Source: Ophiosphaerella korrae
Taxonomy: Eukaryota; Ascomycota; Dothideomycetes; Pleosporales; Phaeosphaeriaceae
Reading direction: 5' to 3'
DNA: 64,000 bases
NCBI GenBank assembly: GCA_028456385.1
Contig: JALNQF010000095.1
Span: 1-64,000 of the forward strand
The notes beneath the pieces were generated by a model. It was not told the DNA's origin and made no database searches. It saw only the letters and a program-made list of their open reading frames with translations. Shown one piece after another: positions 1-9,999 of this stretch (within the stretch, counting starts at the first letter, position 1; every line of letters starts with the position of its first letter). The translations under genes and the position numbers were made by a program.

Positions 1-1
1 C

Positions 2-77
<76 letters not shown>

Positions 78-120
78 GCAACAACAACAGCAACAACAGC
101 AACAGCAACAGCAACAGCAG
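1..120 (+). repeat. CAA/CAG trinucleotide microsatellite
   Basis: There are 25 pure CAA units at 1-75, followed to about 120 by CAA interrupted with CAG. It probably encodes glutamine. The repeat continues beyond the left edge, so its full length is unknown. Confidence 0.95.
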
Positions 121-219
121 CACCCGCAGTACCACGCAATGTCGCATGTGCCGCCACAGCACTACCGCAGCACAGTACCAATGCATGAGCAGCTACACAT
201 TTTTACGCCACAGAGTTGA
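1..219 (+). CDS. C-terminal end of a polyglutamine protein (5' partial)
   Basis: The reading frame is open from the first base of the window to a TGA at 217-219. It encodes about 25 consecutive CAA glutamines, then mixed CAG/CAA glutamines, then a short His/Gln/Pro-rich tail ending in FTPQS. No start codon is visible, so this is the 3' end of a gene lying to the left. Glutamine tracts of this kind are common in fungal transcriptional regulators and RNA-binding proteins, but nothing here identifies the family. The frame is supported by unbroken glutamine codons through the switch from pure CAA to CAG/CAA. A non-coding trinucleotide repeat cannot be excluded. Confidence 0.6.
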
Positions 220-542
220 TGACAGGCTCACTCGGACAGCCAGAGTGGGCAGGAATTGTGACGTTTTCTTTGATACCCCGTGCTTCGGCACCTAGACATG
301 TATATGTATGATTATGCTCTGTGCAGGTAGAAATGGAATACCCATGTGCTGCATGCTTTAGCGAATGACATGACGTCTCACCTGAGCAGCGCCTTCCACC
401 ATGTCTCAAGCCATGACGGCTTCCTCGTGCAAACGGCAAACGGGCGGGCCGCACGCACACACGACACTAATGCACCCCTCACCCAGCCCAGACGCCGTGT
501 CTACACACAAACACCACCTCCACACCCTGACCCTCACTGACC

Positions 543-1034
543 ATGGCCCACGAGCCCGACGTGGAGGAGCGCGGTCGTCTTAAGAGGCGCCGCCAGTCGT
601 CCCAGTCGCCACGCCGTGCGTCCTCGCCCTCGCGCGGCCACGAGCGCACCAGCGGGTCGCGCTATCGGCAGCACCATCGAAAACACCATCGTCCGTCGTC
701 ACCCGCGTCTAGCATCTCGCCGCCCACACCGGGCCAGAAGAAGAGCAGACGACGAAGCGACGCCGAGCCCGATCACACCTTCCGAGGCCGGGTGAGGAAC
801 CGCAGCAGGAGCAGAGGCGCAGCCAGAAGCCTGTTGCTGGACAGCGACGCCGACCACGAGAGCCCCAGGACCCTGCGGCGACGGAGCCAGCCGCCCAGCC
901 GACACAAGATCACCGAGGAGGACGACGAGGACGAGGGCAGAGACGGCGAAGGCGAAGCTGCCGAACTTAGACGATACAGGAGCCGCAAGGGGGCAAGGAG
1001 AGATTCAAAGGGCGACGGTGCGGAACAGGAATGA
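543..1034 (+). CDS. Arg/Ser-rich small basic protein, unknown function
   Basis: This is a 163-residue open frame whose ATG lies in a good context (gaccATGGCC). The protein is dominated by Arg, Ser and Pro, with SR/RS dipeptides such as RNRSRSRG and SQSPRRASS, and has an acidic patch (EEDDEDEG) near residues 121-130. It has no membrane segment or signal peptide. RS-rich composition is typical of nuclear RNA-processing proteins, but no RRM or other fold is visible. It lies upstream of and co-oriented with the CHIP-like gene. The region is GC-rich, which lengthens chance open frames: a 174-residue antisense frame overlaps it. I therefore regard it as probable, not certain. Confidence 0.5.
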   Translation: MAHEPDVEERGRLKRRRQSSQSPRRASSPSRGHERTSGSRYRQHHRKHHRPSSPASSISPPTPGQKKSRRRSDAEPDHTFRGRVRNRSRSRGAARSLLLDSDADHESPRTLRRRSQPPSRHKITEEDDEDEGRDGEGEAAELRRYRSRKGARRDSKGDGAEQE

Positions 1035-1110
1035 TGTTTTTCCCCTCTACTTTCTCGGCTTCTTCTTTTCCTTCGCCATGGCGCAATAGTCTCATGCTTC
1101 TTAATACCAA

Positions 1111-1118
1111 TCACGTGA
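1111..1118. promoter_or_regulatory. Palindromic E-box TCACGTGA upstream of the CHIP-like gene
   Basis: The sequence TCACGTGA lies about 225 bp before the start codon at 1342. CACGTG cores flanked by T/A are the classical sites of bHLH factors of the Cbf1 type. Its role here is inferred only from sequence and position. Confidence 0.4.
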
Positions 1119-1341
1119 CATGCATTTCGCTGTCCCCATGTTGCCCTCGTCTGACAGCCTGACGTGCCTGACGCCCCGTCTGGAAGCTTCCACGCCGAGG
1201 CAACCCAGGCCCCCACTGGCCACCAATCACCGCCCCTTAACTCCGACCTCTCTTCCGCACCCGTGCCCCGCCGCCCCCTTCCCTTCCCAGAGTACATTGC
1301 GCCAGACAGAGCACCTCGCCCTATACACCACGGCGGCCGGC

Positions 1342-2217
1342 ATGCCGCCTCCGGGAAACGAGTATGCAGCCGAGCAGCTCAAGAACGCAGGCAACAAATG
1401 CTTCAAAAACGGTGACTACGAGGAAGCCGAGGGCCTGTACTCGCAGGCCATCCAGAAGAACTCCAGCAACCCCTTGCTCTTCACCAACCGTGCTAATGCG
1501 CGCCTGAAGCTCGAGAAGTGGGAAGGCGTCATCGACGACTGCATCCGCAGCATCGAGCTACTCAAAGACAACATGAAGGCCTTCTTCTATCTGGCCCAGG
1601 CCCAAATCAGCATCAATCACCCCAATGAAGCCCTCTCCAGCGCCCTCATGGCCTATGAGCTGTGCACCAACTCGGCCCAGCAAACCTCAAACGCCGCCAC
1701 CATCTCTGCCCTCGTGCTTAGATGCAAAAAGGCTAAATGGGACATCCGAGAGCGCGAACGAATCCGGCGCCGCCACGACCTCCTCTCCGACCTCGAGTCC
1801 ATGCTCGAGACCGAGTTCAAGAAGGACACCGACAATATCGACGCTCGCATCGAGTCGAACGAGATCACCAGGCTCGAGGGCCAAGACGAAAAGGCTGAGA
1901 GGAAAGTAGAGTTTGAGACGAAGAGAACCGATTTGAGAACCGCTTTTGCCATTAGTGATCCCGAACACCAGCAGGTGCGTGAAGTGCCCGACTATCTCAT
2001 TGATGGCATCACCTTTGAAATCATGCACGATCCAGTCGTTACCCGGAACGGTAGATCCTACGAGCGCGCAACCCTCATCGAGCATCTCAAGCGTAGCCCC
2101 ACAGATCCTTTGACAAGAGAGACCCTTACCATCAACGATTTGAGGCCCAATATTGCGCTCAAGGAGGCCTGCACTGAATTCATGGAGCAGAACAGTGGAT
2201 GGGTATATGAATGGTGA
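1342..2217 (+). CDS. CHIP/STUB1-like TPR and U-box E3 ubiquitin ligase
   Basis: The protein has 291 residues and no introns, close to the length of animal CHIP (about 300). The N-terminal half holds three tetratricopeptide repeats, beginning AAEQLKNAGNKCFKNGDYEE and continuing with NPLLFTNRANARLKLEKWE. A charged helical hairpin follows, and a C-terminal U-box starts near VPDYLIDGITFEIMHDPV and includes RSYERATLIEHL and DPLTRETL. CHIP proteins dock the C-terminal EEVD of Hsp70/Hsp90 through the TPRs and ubiquitinate the clients. I chose ATG 1342 because the family homology begins there; an in-frame ATG at 1120 would add 74 low-complexity residues. Saccharomyces cerevisiae lacks this gene, while filamentous fungi keep it. 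Confidence 0.88.
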   Translation: MPPPGNEYAAEQLKNAGNKCFKNGDYEEAEGLYSQAIQKNSSNPLLFTNRANARLKLEKWEGVIDDCIRSIELLKDNMKAFFYLAQAQISINHPNEALSSALMAYELCTNSAQQTSNAATISALVLRCKKAKWDIRERERIRRRHDLLSDLESMLETEFKKDTDNIDARIESNEITRLEGQDEKAERKVEFETKRTDLRTAFAISDPEHQQVREVPDYLIDGITFEIMHDPVVTRNGRSYERATLIEHLKRSPTDPLTRETLTINDLRPNIALKEACTEFMEQNSGWVYEW

Positions 2218-4792
2218 GCCAGCTCGTTTGCTTTGGGCCGTTTGTGAGGTAGGTAATGGAAAGGGTTGGTCTTGGTGGAGAAGGCATGTGGACACTGCTA
2301 ATTTTTTTTTGGGCAGCGAGGATGGTGAAACCGATACAGATTCCCGATGGGCACATCTCTCTCACTTGTAGCAGCCGCGCATGTTGGCTCTAGTCTGTTC
2401 CTCAATGTTGTTTGCATATGTTGAGCATAGGAGCATTTTACTTTTGGCGTTTAATACCTCGAACGCGTTAAGCCTATTGTTACCTATTCAGATACCCACT
2501 CAACTTGGATTACCGGCTTACTCATATGTGCCTAAAGAAATGTATTCGTTTGAAGCCGCTTTCCGGTAGGACGCTGCGGTATAAATCTGCATAGTAGCAC
2601 GAATCAAATTAGTCTACAATTGGCCAACGTGTGTCAAAATATCATTTCGGTGACATCCAACAAGCAAAAAATCCCTGCAATCGTTGATATGACGCTATCA
2701 GCATAGCCGTCTTGTTTGATGATTCTCTTTTGCCTCGTCAAGCTGCGCAACAGGACCCAATATATTCGAACGCTAAACAGGAAAACCCCCGCATATATAA
2801 TCATTCTCAGATATCGCGAGCCCTGGATCAAGCAGGGAAGAAGCAATAATCCCACCGTCTTTGGTAGAAGTTGGTGCAGGTCTCGCCCCTGCACTAGGGT
2901 CTAATCTGGCTTCCATAAGGGTGAGCGTATGTGTGGTTATCCTTGGCCTAGAGCCAATGCTCGATGGGGGACAATCTTAGCGGTAGAGTTCGTTATAGCT
3001 GCCGTCCTGCAGACCATGACGTCTATTTCGTTGTTGACTGCAAGACATTACGGTAGATGCCTGCGGCTGCGGCTACCGCTTAGGAGATGAGGTTCGACGT
3101 CGAGCTTCTTGCCACTTCGTCCCCATCCCTAGCCGTGATAGAGCCTTAGCCGCGGATCTAAAGGGAGCGGTAGGAACGATCCTGTTGGAGATTCTGTCCC
3201 ATTATTCTCTCCCGCCTTATAGTGTATGATGGGTCCTAGATGGGGCGACAGGCTGAAGCACGCCATCTTGGGTAGAGCGCCCGGACACCACGGACGATAC
3301 AGAATATCGGCTGGCCGTAGGTGTCGAAGCCTTTGGAATAGCGCTCTCAGCTTTGGCGCTGGTATTCGCCCGTCTATGGTAAGTCGGCGTCTCTAAGGTC
3401 GTGCAGCGCATGTCGTGGCTGGCATCATCACACTCGATAATGAAGCTATCAAGGCAGGCCTGCCAGCCTCCTCGTCCGTGTTACTACTCCCGCCAGTCAT
3501 CTATATGGCCCTTGATACTAGACCAGGTGATCTGCGCAACCCACAGGTATCGTTCCAGCGTCTGCAGTTGCCTCATCACCCGTCTTTCTGTAGGAGCCGT
3601 CGAAGCTGTAGCCTTAGGTCACGGGGGAGAAAGTCACTGCGACCTCTAGTGAGCATCAGACAATCCCAAAGGACGGAGTGGGAGAGATGAAAGAATATCT
3701 TGAAAACTATCCGGAGACATTGTAGCGCAATGACATCGTCGCGGAGGAAGTCGAGTATACACAGGGACTGAGCTTGGGCAATAGTAGCTGTAAAGCATAC
3801 AGGTTTCCGCTTAGGAACTTCGCATGACGTAAAGGACGCCACTAGTAGTTTGTGTAATGAGTTGACCTTACCTACAGGTAAGAGGATGATGCTACGTGTC
3901 GAGTATCTTTGGTACAAGTACTCGACTGTTGTGAGGCGAGCACCAGGGCGCTGACGGCGGGCGCTGTCAATATATAAAAAATATCAATGTAAATCTCCAA
4001 CAGTGGATGCTAACTTGACTACTCACAGCGTCGAGCAATATGTCTTAGATCTTGGGATGAACGAAAAAATAGCCACAGTCTTCGCTCGTGTTGATAGCCT
4101 AACAACGTTATAGTGCATAACCTTTATAGTTACTCACCAATTCACGCCCTCGGTTAACTGGATAACTGGGACACAGGTGACCTAATGCATAGTACGTAGC
4201 CAAAAGTTATTTGGATAGCTATAGCTAGAGCAGGCGTATCTTAGGGTTCCTAGACAGATCATCATATGATATATTATTCATTATATCTACCTAGTATCGA
4301 TATGAGGGTGAAAATCACACTTTTTGAGAGTACCCATTGGTGACCAGGTAAAATTGTGACAATAGTTTTGAGGGTTTTTTTCTTGACACGGTTGGTGAGG
4401 AAAGCAAGAGGAAATTTTTTTACTTTTTTGGGGATTAGATGTATTTGCTGGTAGAGTGGAGATGTGGCTATATCTCCCATCTCTAGGCTATGATACAATC
4501 GTCATTTGACCTTGCATGATAATGTCATCCGTCGCATGATTTCTTTTCCATGCAATGATATCGTTACACCAAAATCGGGCCAAGGGTGATGCATGATTAG
4601 TATAACAGACATGGCCCAGAGGAGAGAACCAAACAGAGGAAGTATATATACAAGGTATTTGAACATGTAGAGAAATCGTAGAGGTCTGGAAACCCACCCA
4701 AACCGACCGAAAACTGATGCAAGACGCCTGCTTTTTTTTTGGCATAAAAAGATCATGAAGAGATGAGCAGATAGGTGAAGGGGTGAAAAGAC
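2218..4792. other. Intergenic, 2.6 kb between convergent genes
   Basis: This stretch holds the 3' flanks of the CHIP-like gene and SSC1. I see only short open frames on both strands, with no recognisable domain and no coherent codon pattern. The part from about 2890 to 3960 is GC-normal and could be decayed coding DNA, but I could not align any frame to a known family. 3960-4500 is more AT-rich. Confidence 0.6.
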
Positions 4793-6248
4793 TTATGGCT
4801 TCTTCTCACCTTCGCCCTCTGGCTGCTGCTGCTGTTGTTGCTGCTGCTCGTTAGAGTTTTGGCTCTCAGAGCGGGCTTTGTGCATCTGATCAAACAAGCT
4901 CAAGCTAGCGTTCTGAAGTTCATCGGTCTTCTCCTTGATTTCAGCAGCTGTAGTAGTGCCCTCGCCAGTTTGGCTTTGGGCAATGAATTCACGCATAGAG
5001 TTGATCTTCTCCTTAATCTTCTCTGCTTCAGCCTTATCGAGACGGTCCTCAAATTCCTTAAGAGCCTTTTCGGTATCATTGACGACGCTATCGGCACGAT
5101 TGGCTGCTTCAATGGCGTTCTTGCGCTCCTTATCTTGCTCGGCATACTGCTCAGAGTCACGGACCATGGACTCAATCTCGGAGTCGGAGAGACCAGAGCC
5201 GGAGGCAATGGTGATGGACTGGTCCTTGTTGGTAGACTTGTCTTTGGCGTGGACATGGACGATGGAGTCTGCATCAATATCGAAGGTGACCTCGATTTGA
5301 GGCACGCCACGGTGGGCTGGAGGAATGCCAACCAGCTGGAAGTTTCCGAGCAGTTTGTTATCACGAACAAGCTCACGTTCACCTTGGTACACCTTGATCT
5401 CGACAGCGCTCTGGAAATCGGCAGCCGTGGAGAAGACTTGTGACTTCTTGGTGGGGATGGTAGTGTTGCGGTTGATTAGACGAGTAAAGACACCGCCAAG
5501 AGTCTCAATACCAAGAGACAGAGGGGTGACATCGAGCAGGAGAAGATCAGTCACCTCACCAGCAAGCACGGCGCCCTGGATCGCGGCACCAATAGCGACG
5601 GCTTCGTCTGGGTTGACCGACTTGGCGGGATCGCGGCCGAAGATGCTCTTGACGGACTCGGTAACCTTTGGCATACGAGTCATGCCGCCAACGAGGATGA
5701 CTTCGGAGATGTCCTTTGGCTGAAGGTTGGCGTCCTTGAGGGCCTTGCGAACAGGCTCAACCGTCCTGCTGATCAAAGGATCCATCATCTTCTCGAGCTG
5801 AGCGCGAGTGAGTTTGGTGTTGATGTGCTTGGGGCCGGATGCATCGGCCGTGATGAAGGGCAGGTTGATGTCGGTCTGGGACGACGACGACAGCTCAATT
5901 TTGGCCTTCTCGGCGGCCTCGCGGATACGCTGAATCGCCATGCGGTCGTTGTTGAGATCGATGCTCTGCTCCTTCTTGAATTGCTGGACAAGATGACGGA
6001 CAAGCGTGATGTCAAAGTCTTCTCCCCCAAGATGCGTGTCACCGTTGGTGGACTTTACTTCAAAGACGCCATTCTGAATCTCGAGGATGGAAATGTCAAA
6101 GGTACCGCCTCCAAGGTCATAAACAGCGACCACGTTGTCGGTGGCCTTGTCGAGACCGTAAGCAAGAGCAGCAGCGGTGGGCTCGTTGACGACACGCAGG
6201 ACGTTGAGGCCAGCGATCTGGCCGGCGTCCTTGGTGGCCTGGCGCTGG

Positions 6249-6286
<38 letters not shown>

Positions 6287-6934
6287 TTTGGCGTTTTTGC
6301 CCATGTAGGACTCGGCCGTCTCCTTCATCTTGCCGAGGACGAAGCCGCCGACCTGGGAGGGCGAGTACTTCTGGCCCTGGGCCTCGAGCCAGGCATCGCC
6401 GTTGGTGTGCTGGACAATCTTGTAGGGGACTTGCTGGATGTCGCGCTGGACCTCGGCGTCGGTAAACTTGCGGCCAATGAGGCGCTTGGTTGCGAAGAGC
6501 GTGTTTTCGGGGTTGACGACGGCCTGGCGCTTGGCGGCAATACCCACGAGGCGCTCGCCTTCCTTGGTGAAGCCAACGACCGAGGGCGTGGTTCGGCCGC
6601 CTGGGCATTGTGTCAGTGGCCATTGGCGCAGAGGGGCGGTGGCAAAGCAAACGTACCCTCGGAGTTTTCGATGATGCGTGGCTGCTTGCCCTCCATGATG
6701 GCCACGGCCGAGTTGGTGGTGCCCAGATCGATGCCGATGACGGAGCCCTTGACCTTTTCTTCGGCGGCCTCAGCATATCCTCGCACAAACTGGGCGGCCA
6801 TGGGGGCCCTCGAGGCGGGCGTGCGCCATGCAGCCGACGCAGCTCGCGGCAGAAACTGGCGAGAGGTCAGTGGCGGTGGAGGGTGGCATGTGTGGGTGCG
6901 TGCTTACCGTGCGCGACAGTCTCGAGGACAGCAT
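4793..6934 (-). CDS. SSC1: Mitochondrial Hsp70 (Ssc1/mortalin type)
   Basis: Three exons, 6934-6908, 6855-6657 and 6600-4793, with introns of 52 and 56 nt, give 677 residues (yeast Ssc1 has 654). The start MLSSRLSRT joins [16 protein letters not shown] to make an Arg-rich matrix-targeting peptide. The nucleotide-binding domain starts at [13 protein letters not shown] and contains [14 protein letters not shown] and [13 protein letters not shown]. The substrate-binding domain starts around [16 protein letters not shown]. The C-terminus is Gln-rich (EQQQQQQQQ) and ends GEGEKKP with no EEVD or HDEL, as expected for the matrix form. Its known roles are the import motor with Tim44, matrix folding and Fe-S protein biogenesis. 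A heat-shock element lies at 7093-7107. The gene is divergent from the WD40 gene at 7308. Confidence 0.97.
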
Positions 6935-6998
6935 TGTGTGTGTGTGTGTGTGTGTGTGTAGGGAGGGGTGTGGAGGGGTGTGGAGGGGTGTGGAGGGA
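6935..6998. repeat. (TG)12 tract and G-rich 10-bp repeats in the SSC1 leader
   Basis: On the plus strand (TG)12 occupies 6935-6958. On the SSC1 strand this is (CA)12 abutting the ATG directly. It is followed on the plus strand by about three copies of the 10-mer GTGTGGAGGG (6967-6998). Both lie in the presumed 5' untranslated region of SSC1. Confidence 0.9.
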
Positions 6999-7092
6999 TG
7001 GAGGATGCAGGCGGGGCGGCTGGAATATATGAATATACGACGGAACGAGGCAGGATGGTGGTCGAGCTTGGACGCTGGAGCAGAAAAGTGAG

Positions 7093-7107
7093 AGAAATTT
7101 CGAGAAG
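7093..7107. promoter_or_regulatory. Heat-shock element (three inverted nGAAn units)
   Basis: The sequence AGAAATTTCGAGAAG parses as aGAAa-tTTCg-aGAAg, three perfect alternating pentamers, which is the canonical binding site of an Hsf1 trimer. It lies about 160 bp upstream of the SSC1 start codon and about 200 bp upstream of the divergent WD40 gene. Hsf1 control of SSC1 is well established in yeast; control here is inferred. Confidence 0.75.
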
Positions 7108-7307
7108 AGCGAATGGGCGCTAGGTGCCAATGGCGGCCGGGGTTCCGCGTCTGTGCTGGAGCTCCCATGCCACGGCGCACTGGAGAATATGGCACGGGCG
7201 ACGTCTGGCGGCATCTTCCCATGCCCATGCCACTGCGCACGACTGCCCCCAGCGCAACCACCACCGACCCGTGCAGCGCAGCCTCCATCAGACATGACCC
7301 GCACGCG

Positions 7308-9493
7308 ATGGCCGTCGACGACTTTCTGTGCGCGCCCCCCCGCCCCCATGCATTCCCCCACTGACACTCTGCCCGCCGCTCCAGGAGTCGCGACACGGAC
7401 GCATTCGTGCTACCGTCAACGTCGTACTACCCCACCAAGATCCCCATCGCGTGAGCCCGTCCCTGTTCTGCTCCGTCGCCTTCCTCGCCTTCTGATGCCC
7501 TGCCAGCCACTACCAACTGCGCCACTTCATCAGCTCGCCCGAGCCCGACCTCATCTACTACGCAAGCGGCTTCGACCTCTACTGCCTCAATGCCGCCACC
7601 CACACGCAGGCCCAGGTCACCACCCTGCCCTGGGAGGCCCGCTGCACCGCCTCGGGCCACGGCTACGTCTGTGTCGGCGGCGCAGACGACGGCAACTTCG
7701 CCTGCATCAAGCTGACCGCCTTCCCCCCCTCCCGCCCCGCCGACGTCGACGCCTCGCTGCCCCTCGACCTGCCCCGCCCGCCCCTGCTCGGCGCCGCCCA
7801 TGAAATCCGCCTCGACAAGATTGGCGAGGACATTGTCAACTCCATCTCCATCCACCGCTTCCCCCCGGATGCCGACAGCCCCGGCGACACGGTCGCCGTC
7901 CTGACCAACAACGACAAGACGGTGCGCATCTACTCGTTGACCCAGAACCTCGAGCTGACGGTGCTGGACCTGCCCTTTGCCATGAACCATGCCACCATCT
8001 CGCCGGACCACCGTTTGTTGGTCGCCGTGGGCGACACCCCCACGGCCTACTTCTATCAGCGGCCCAGCGCCCAGAAGCCCTCTGCCGGCAAGACCCCCCA
8101 GCCACGGGCGCAGATGGCTGCCCCGGACTGGCAGCTGCTCCACCGCGTTGCATTGTACCGACCTGCCGCTGCTCCGTCTGCTGATGGCTACTTTTCCACC
8201 GCCTGGTCGCCCTGGAGCCACCTTTGCGCCGTCGGCTCTGAGTGCGGCTACATCACTGTGTTTGACGTCGAGTTGCTCAAAAAGGCCGAGTGTGGCGAGG
8301 ATGCCGTGATCCACGTCATCAGCTCCACGAGACCCGACACCATGGCGGGCGCTGGCGCTGTGCGTACCATGCACTTCTCTCCAAGTCCTTGGGATTTCCT
8401 CATTTGGAGTGAAGACCAGGGCAGGGTGTGCGTGGCCGACTTGCGGTCCGGCCTGAAAGTGAGGCAGGTGCTCACTCTAGATGCCAAAGACGAGGGGCTT
8501 GAAACAATCCAAATCGCAGACTTTGACTTGACCCTCAGTCCAGAGATGCACGAGCTGCATAGAGAAGCCGAATTCATTCGCAGCTACCGACGTGCGCTTG
8601 ACTCAGACGGCACCACTGCAGCCGTGAATACGGCAGCCGAGTACTTGGAAGCGGATCCCGATCGACAGAGACTTTATCGTCAATTCGGAGTAGTCGAGTC
8701 GGACAACGATCCACACGGGTTGACCACTCACGAAAGGCAATTGATTGAAGCGATACGAACAAGGCCGCGCGAAGAGGCACGGGAGCAGGGCATCACACCA
8801 CGCAGCATCGATTACAATACCGCAAGACACATAAACAGTGCTAGCCGTCGAGAGCAAATGGAAGTCATGGCCGAATTCGCACCAGAAAGATTCCGAAGAT
8901 GGAGCGGATCACCACCAGAGCGAACAAGACATCGACGCCAGGCATCAGTCATCGTCTCCATCGATCCGGCCACAGTCAATGCTCCGTCCCAAACTCACAC
9001 CACCAATATCACGGGTTCTGCCCCGACACGCTCACCAAGTATTATGACCGCACATGCCCGTCGCATTACTAGCGAAATCGTAACGTCAACTGACGACGCG
9101 TGGCGTACGATTGAGGAAGCACTCTCCAGCCAGGTACGGGTAGCAAATGCCACTGCACGCACCACGACTTCTAGTACGGATCACGCTACGGGTGCCAACG
9201 AGTCGAATGCGCCTGAGCTCCGCAGCGAGCTTCGACGCCTACGTCAATTGACACAAATGCGAGAACGACTCCGAACCGCGCGCGCTAGCCAACCATCAGC
9301 CGAGGCGTACGATTATAGTATGAGTCTGCGCAGACCAAGGAGTATGCACGATGTTAGTCAGGGAGTCAGGACGGCAGGGCTAGCCATGAGCCAGGATGGA
9401 AGGAAGCTGTATTGCGGGACGGAGGAGGGCATATTTGAGTTCAAGATGAACCTGCATGTTCGAAAGGGATTCCCGGCTATTCAGCCCAGATGA
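7308..9493 (+). CDS. WD40-like protein with DUF2415 region, function unknown
   Basis: Three exons, 7308-7327, 7385-7450 and 7507-9493, with introns of 57 and 56 nt, yield 690 residues starting MAVDDFLSRDTDAFVLPSTS. The first exon is only 20 nt and its donor is a weak GTGCGC. The N-terminal half reads as a degenerate beta-propeller, with segments such as VAVLTNNDKTVRIYS, GYFSTAWSPWSHLCAVGSE and TMHFSPSPWDFLIWSEDQGR; the last resembles the fungal DUF2415 motif. The C-terminal half (about residues 320-630) is Arg- and Ser/Thr-rich and probably disordered. It is followed by GLAMSQDGRKLYCGTEEGIFEF, which looks like a closing propeller blade. The protein is conserved in filamentous fungi but uncharacterised. 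It shares a 373-bp intergenic region with SSC1. Confidence 0.82.
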
Positions 9494-9999
9494 GATGGAG
9501 GAGGGAGGAGGGAGGAGGGAGGAGGAGGGAGAAGGGGGAGGGCAGTCAGATTGACCATGACCAGGCACATTTGCTTTGGTGGCGTACGGGCTGATAATAT
9601 GTGCCGGTGTTTTGGATGGCATTTATTCTTCCTTGTACACAAGATTGGTAATATTCTGGCCATTAGGGTATATCCCAAGTATCAGGCATAGCGCAGAGCG
9701 CATTGTATTGTATTGGGTTGGAATGAATTGGAACGAATTGAACTGCATTGGACTTCACTCTGGGGCCAAAAGACCCGGTGTTCGGAAGCGCATGGCCCAA
9801 AGGAGTGCGGCGAACCAGAAGGCCGACCGATGGCGCAATAGCAGCGGTGACTGGAGCTCCCCACACGTTGAGACAAAGCCAAAGGAGCGGCAATGGAGAC
9901 ATGTCTCTGAACACTCTGCCCAGTCGTCTTTGCAGCCCATTTCTCCCACACCAGTGACACCACCCTCTCCAGCAGCCCAGGAAGCCCAGGAAGCCCACC
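9494..9999. other. Intergenic with a GGAGGA purine tract
   Basis: A purine-rich run of GGAGGA-type repeats at about 9494-9540 immediately follows the WD40 stop codon. The rest is the 5' flank of the cystathionine beta-lyase gene. No further gene is seen. Confidence 0.7.

Noticed and set aside
773..1297. 174-codon minus-strand open frame over the RS-rich gene
   Set aside because: It has a worse start context, low-complexity Ser/Leu runs, and overlaps the promoter of the CHIP-like gene.
2890..3960. Retrotransposon gag-like relic
   Set aside because: The GC content and scattered protein-like pieces suggested decayed coding DNA, but no frame could be tied to a family.
5825..6961. 378-codon plus-strand open frame
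   Set aside because: It is exactly antisense to the SSC1 coding exons and reflects the codon bias of that gene; its translation is Leu/Val/Gly-rich without any domain.
7427..8374. 315-codon minus-strand open frame
   Set aside because: It is antisense to the WD40/DUF2415 gene in GC-rich DNA, with no domain.
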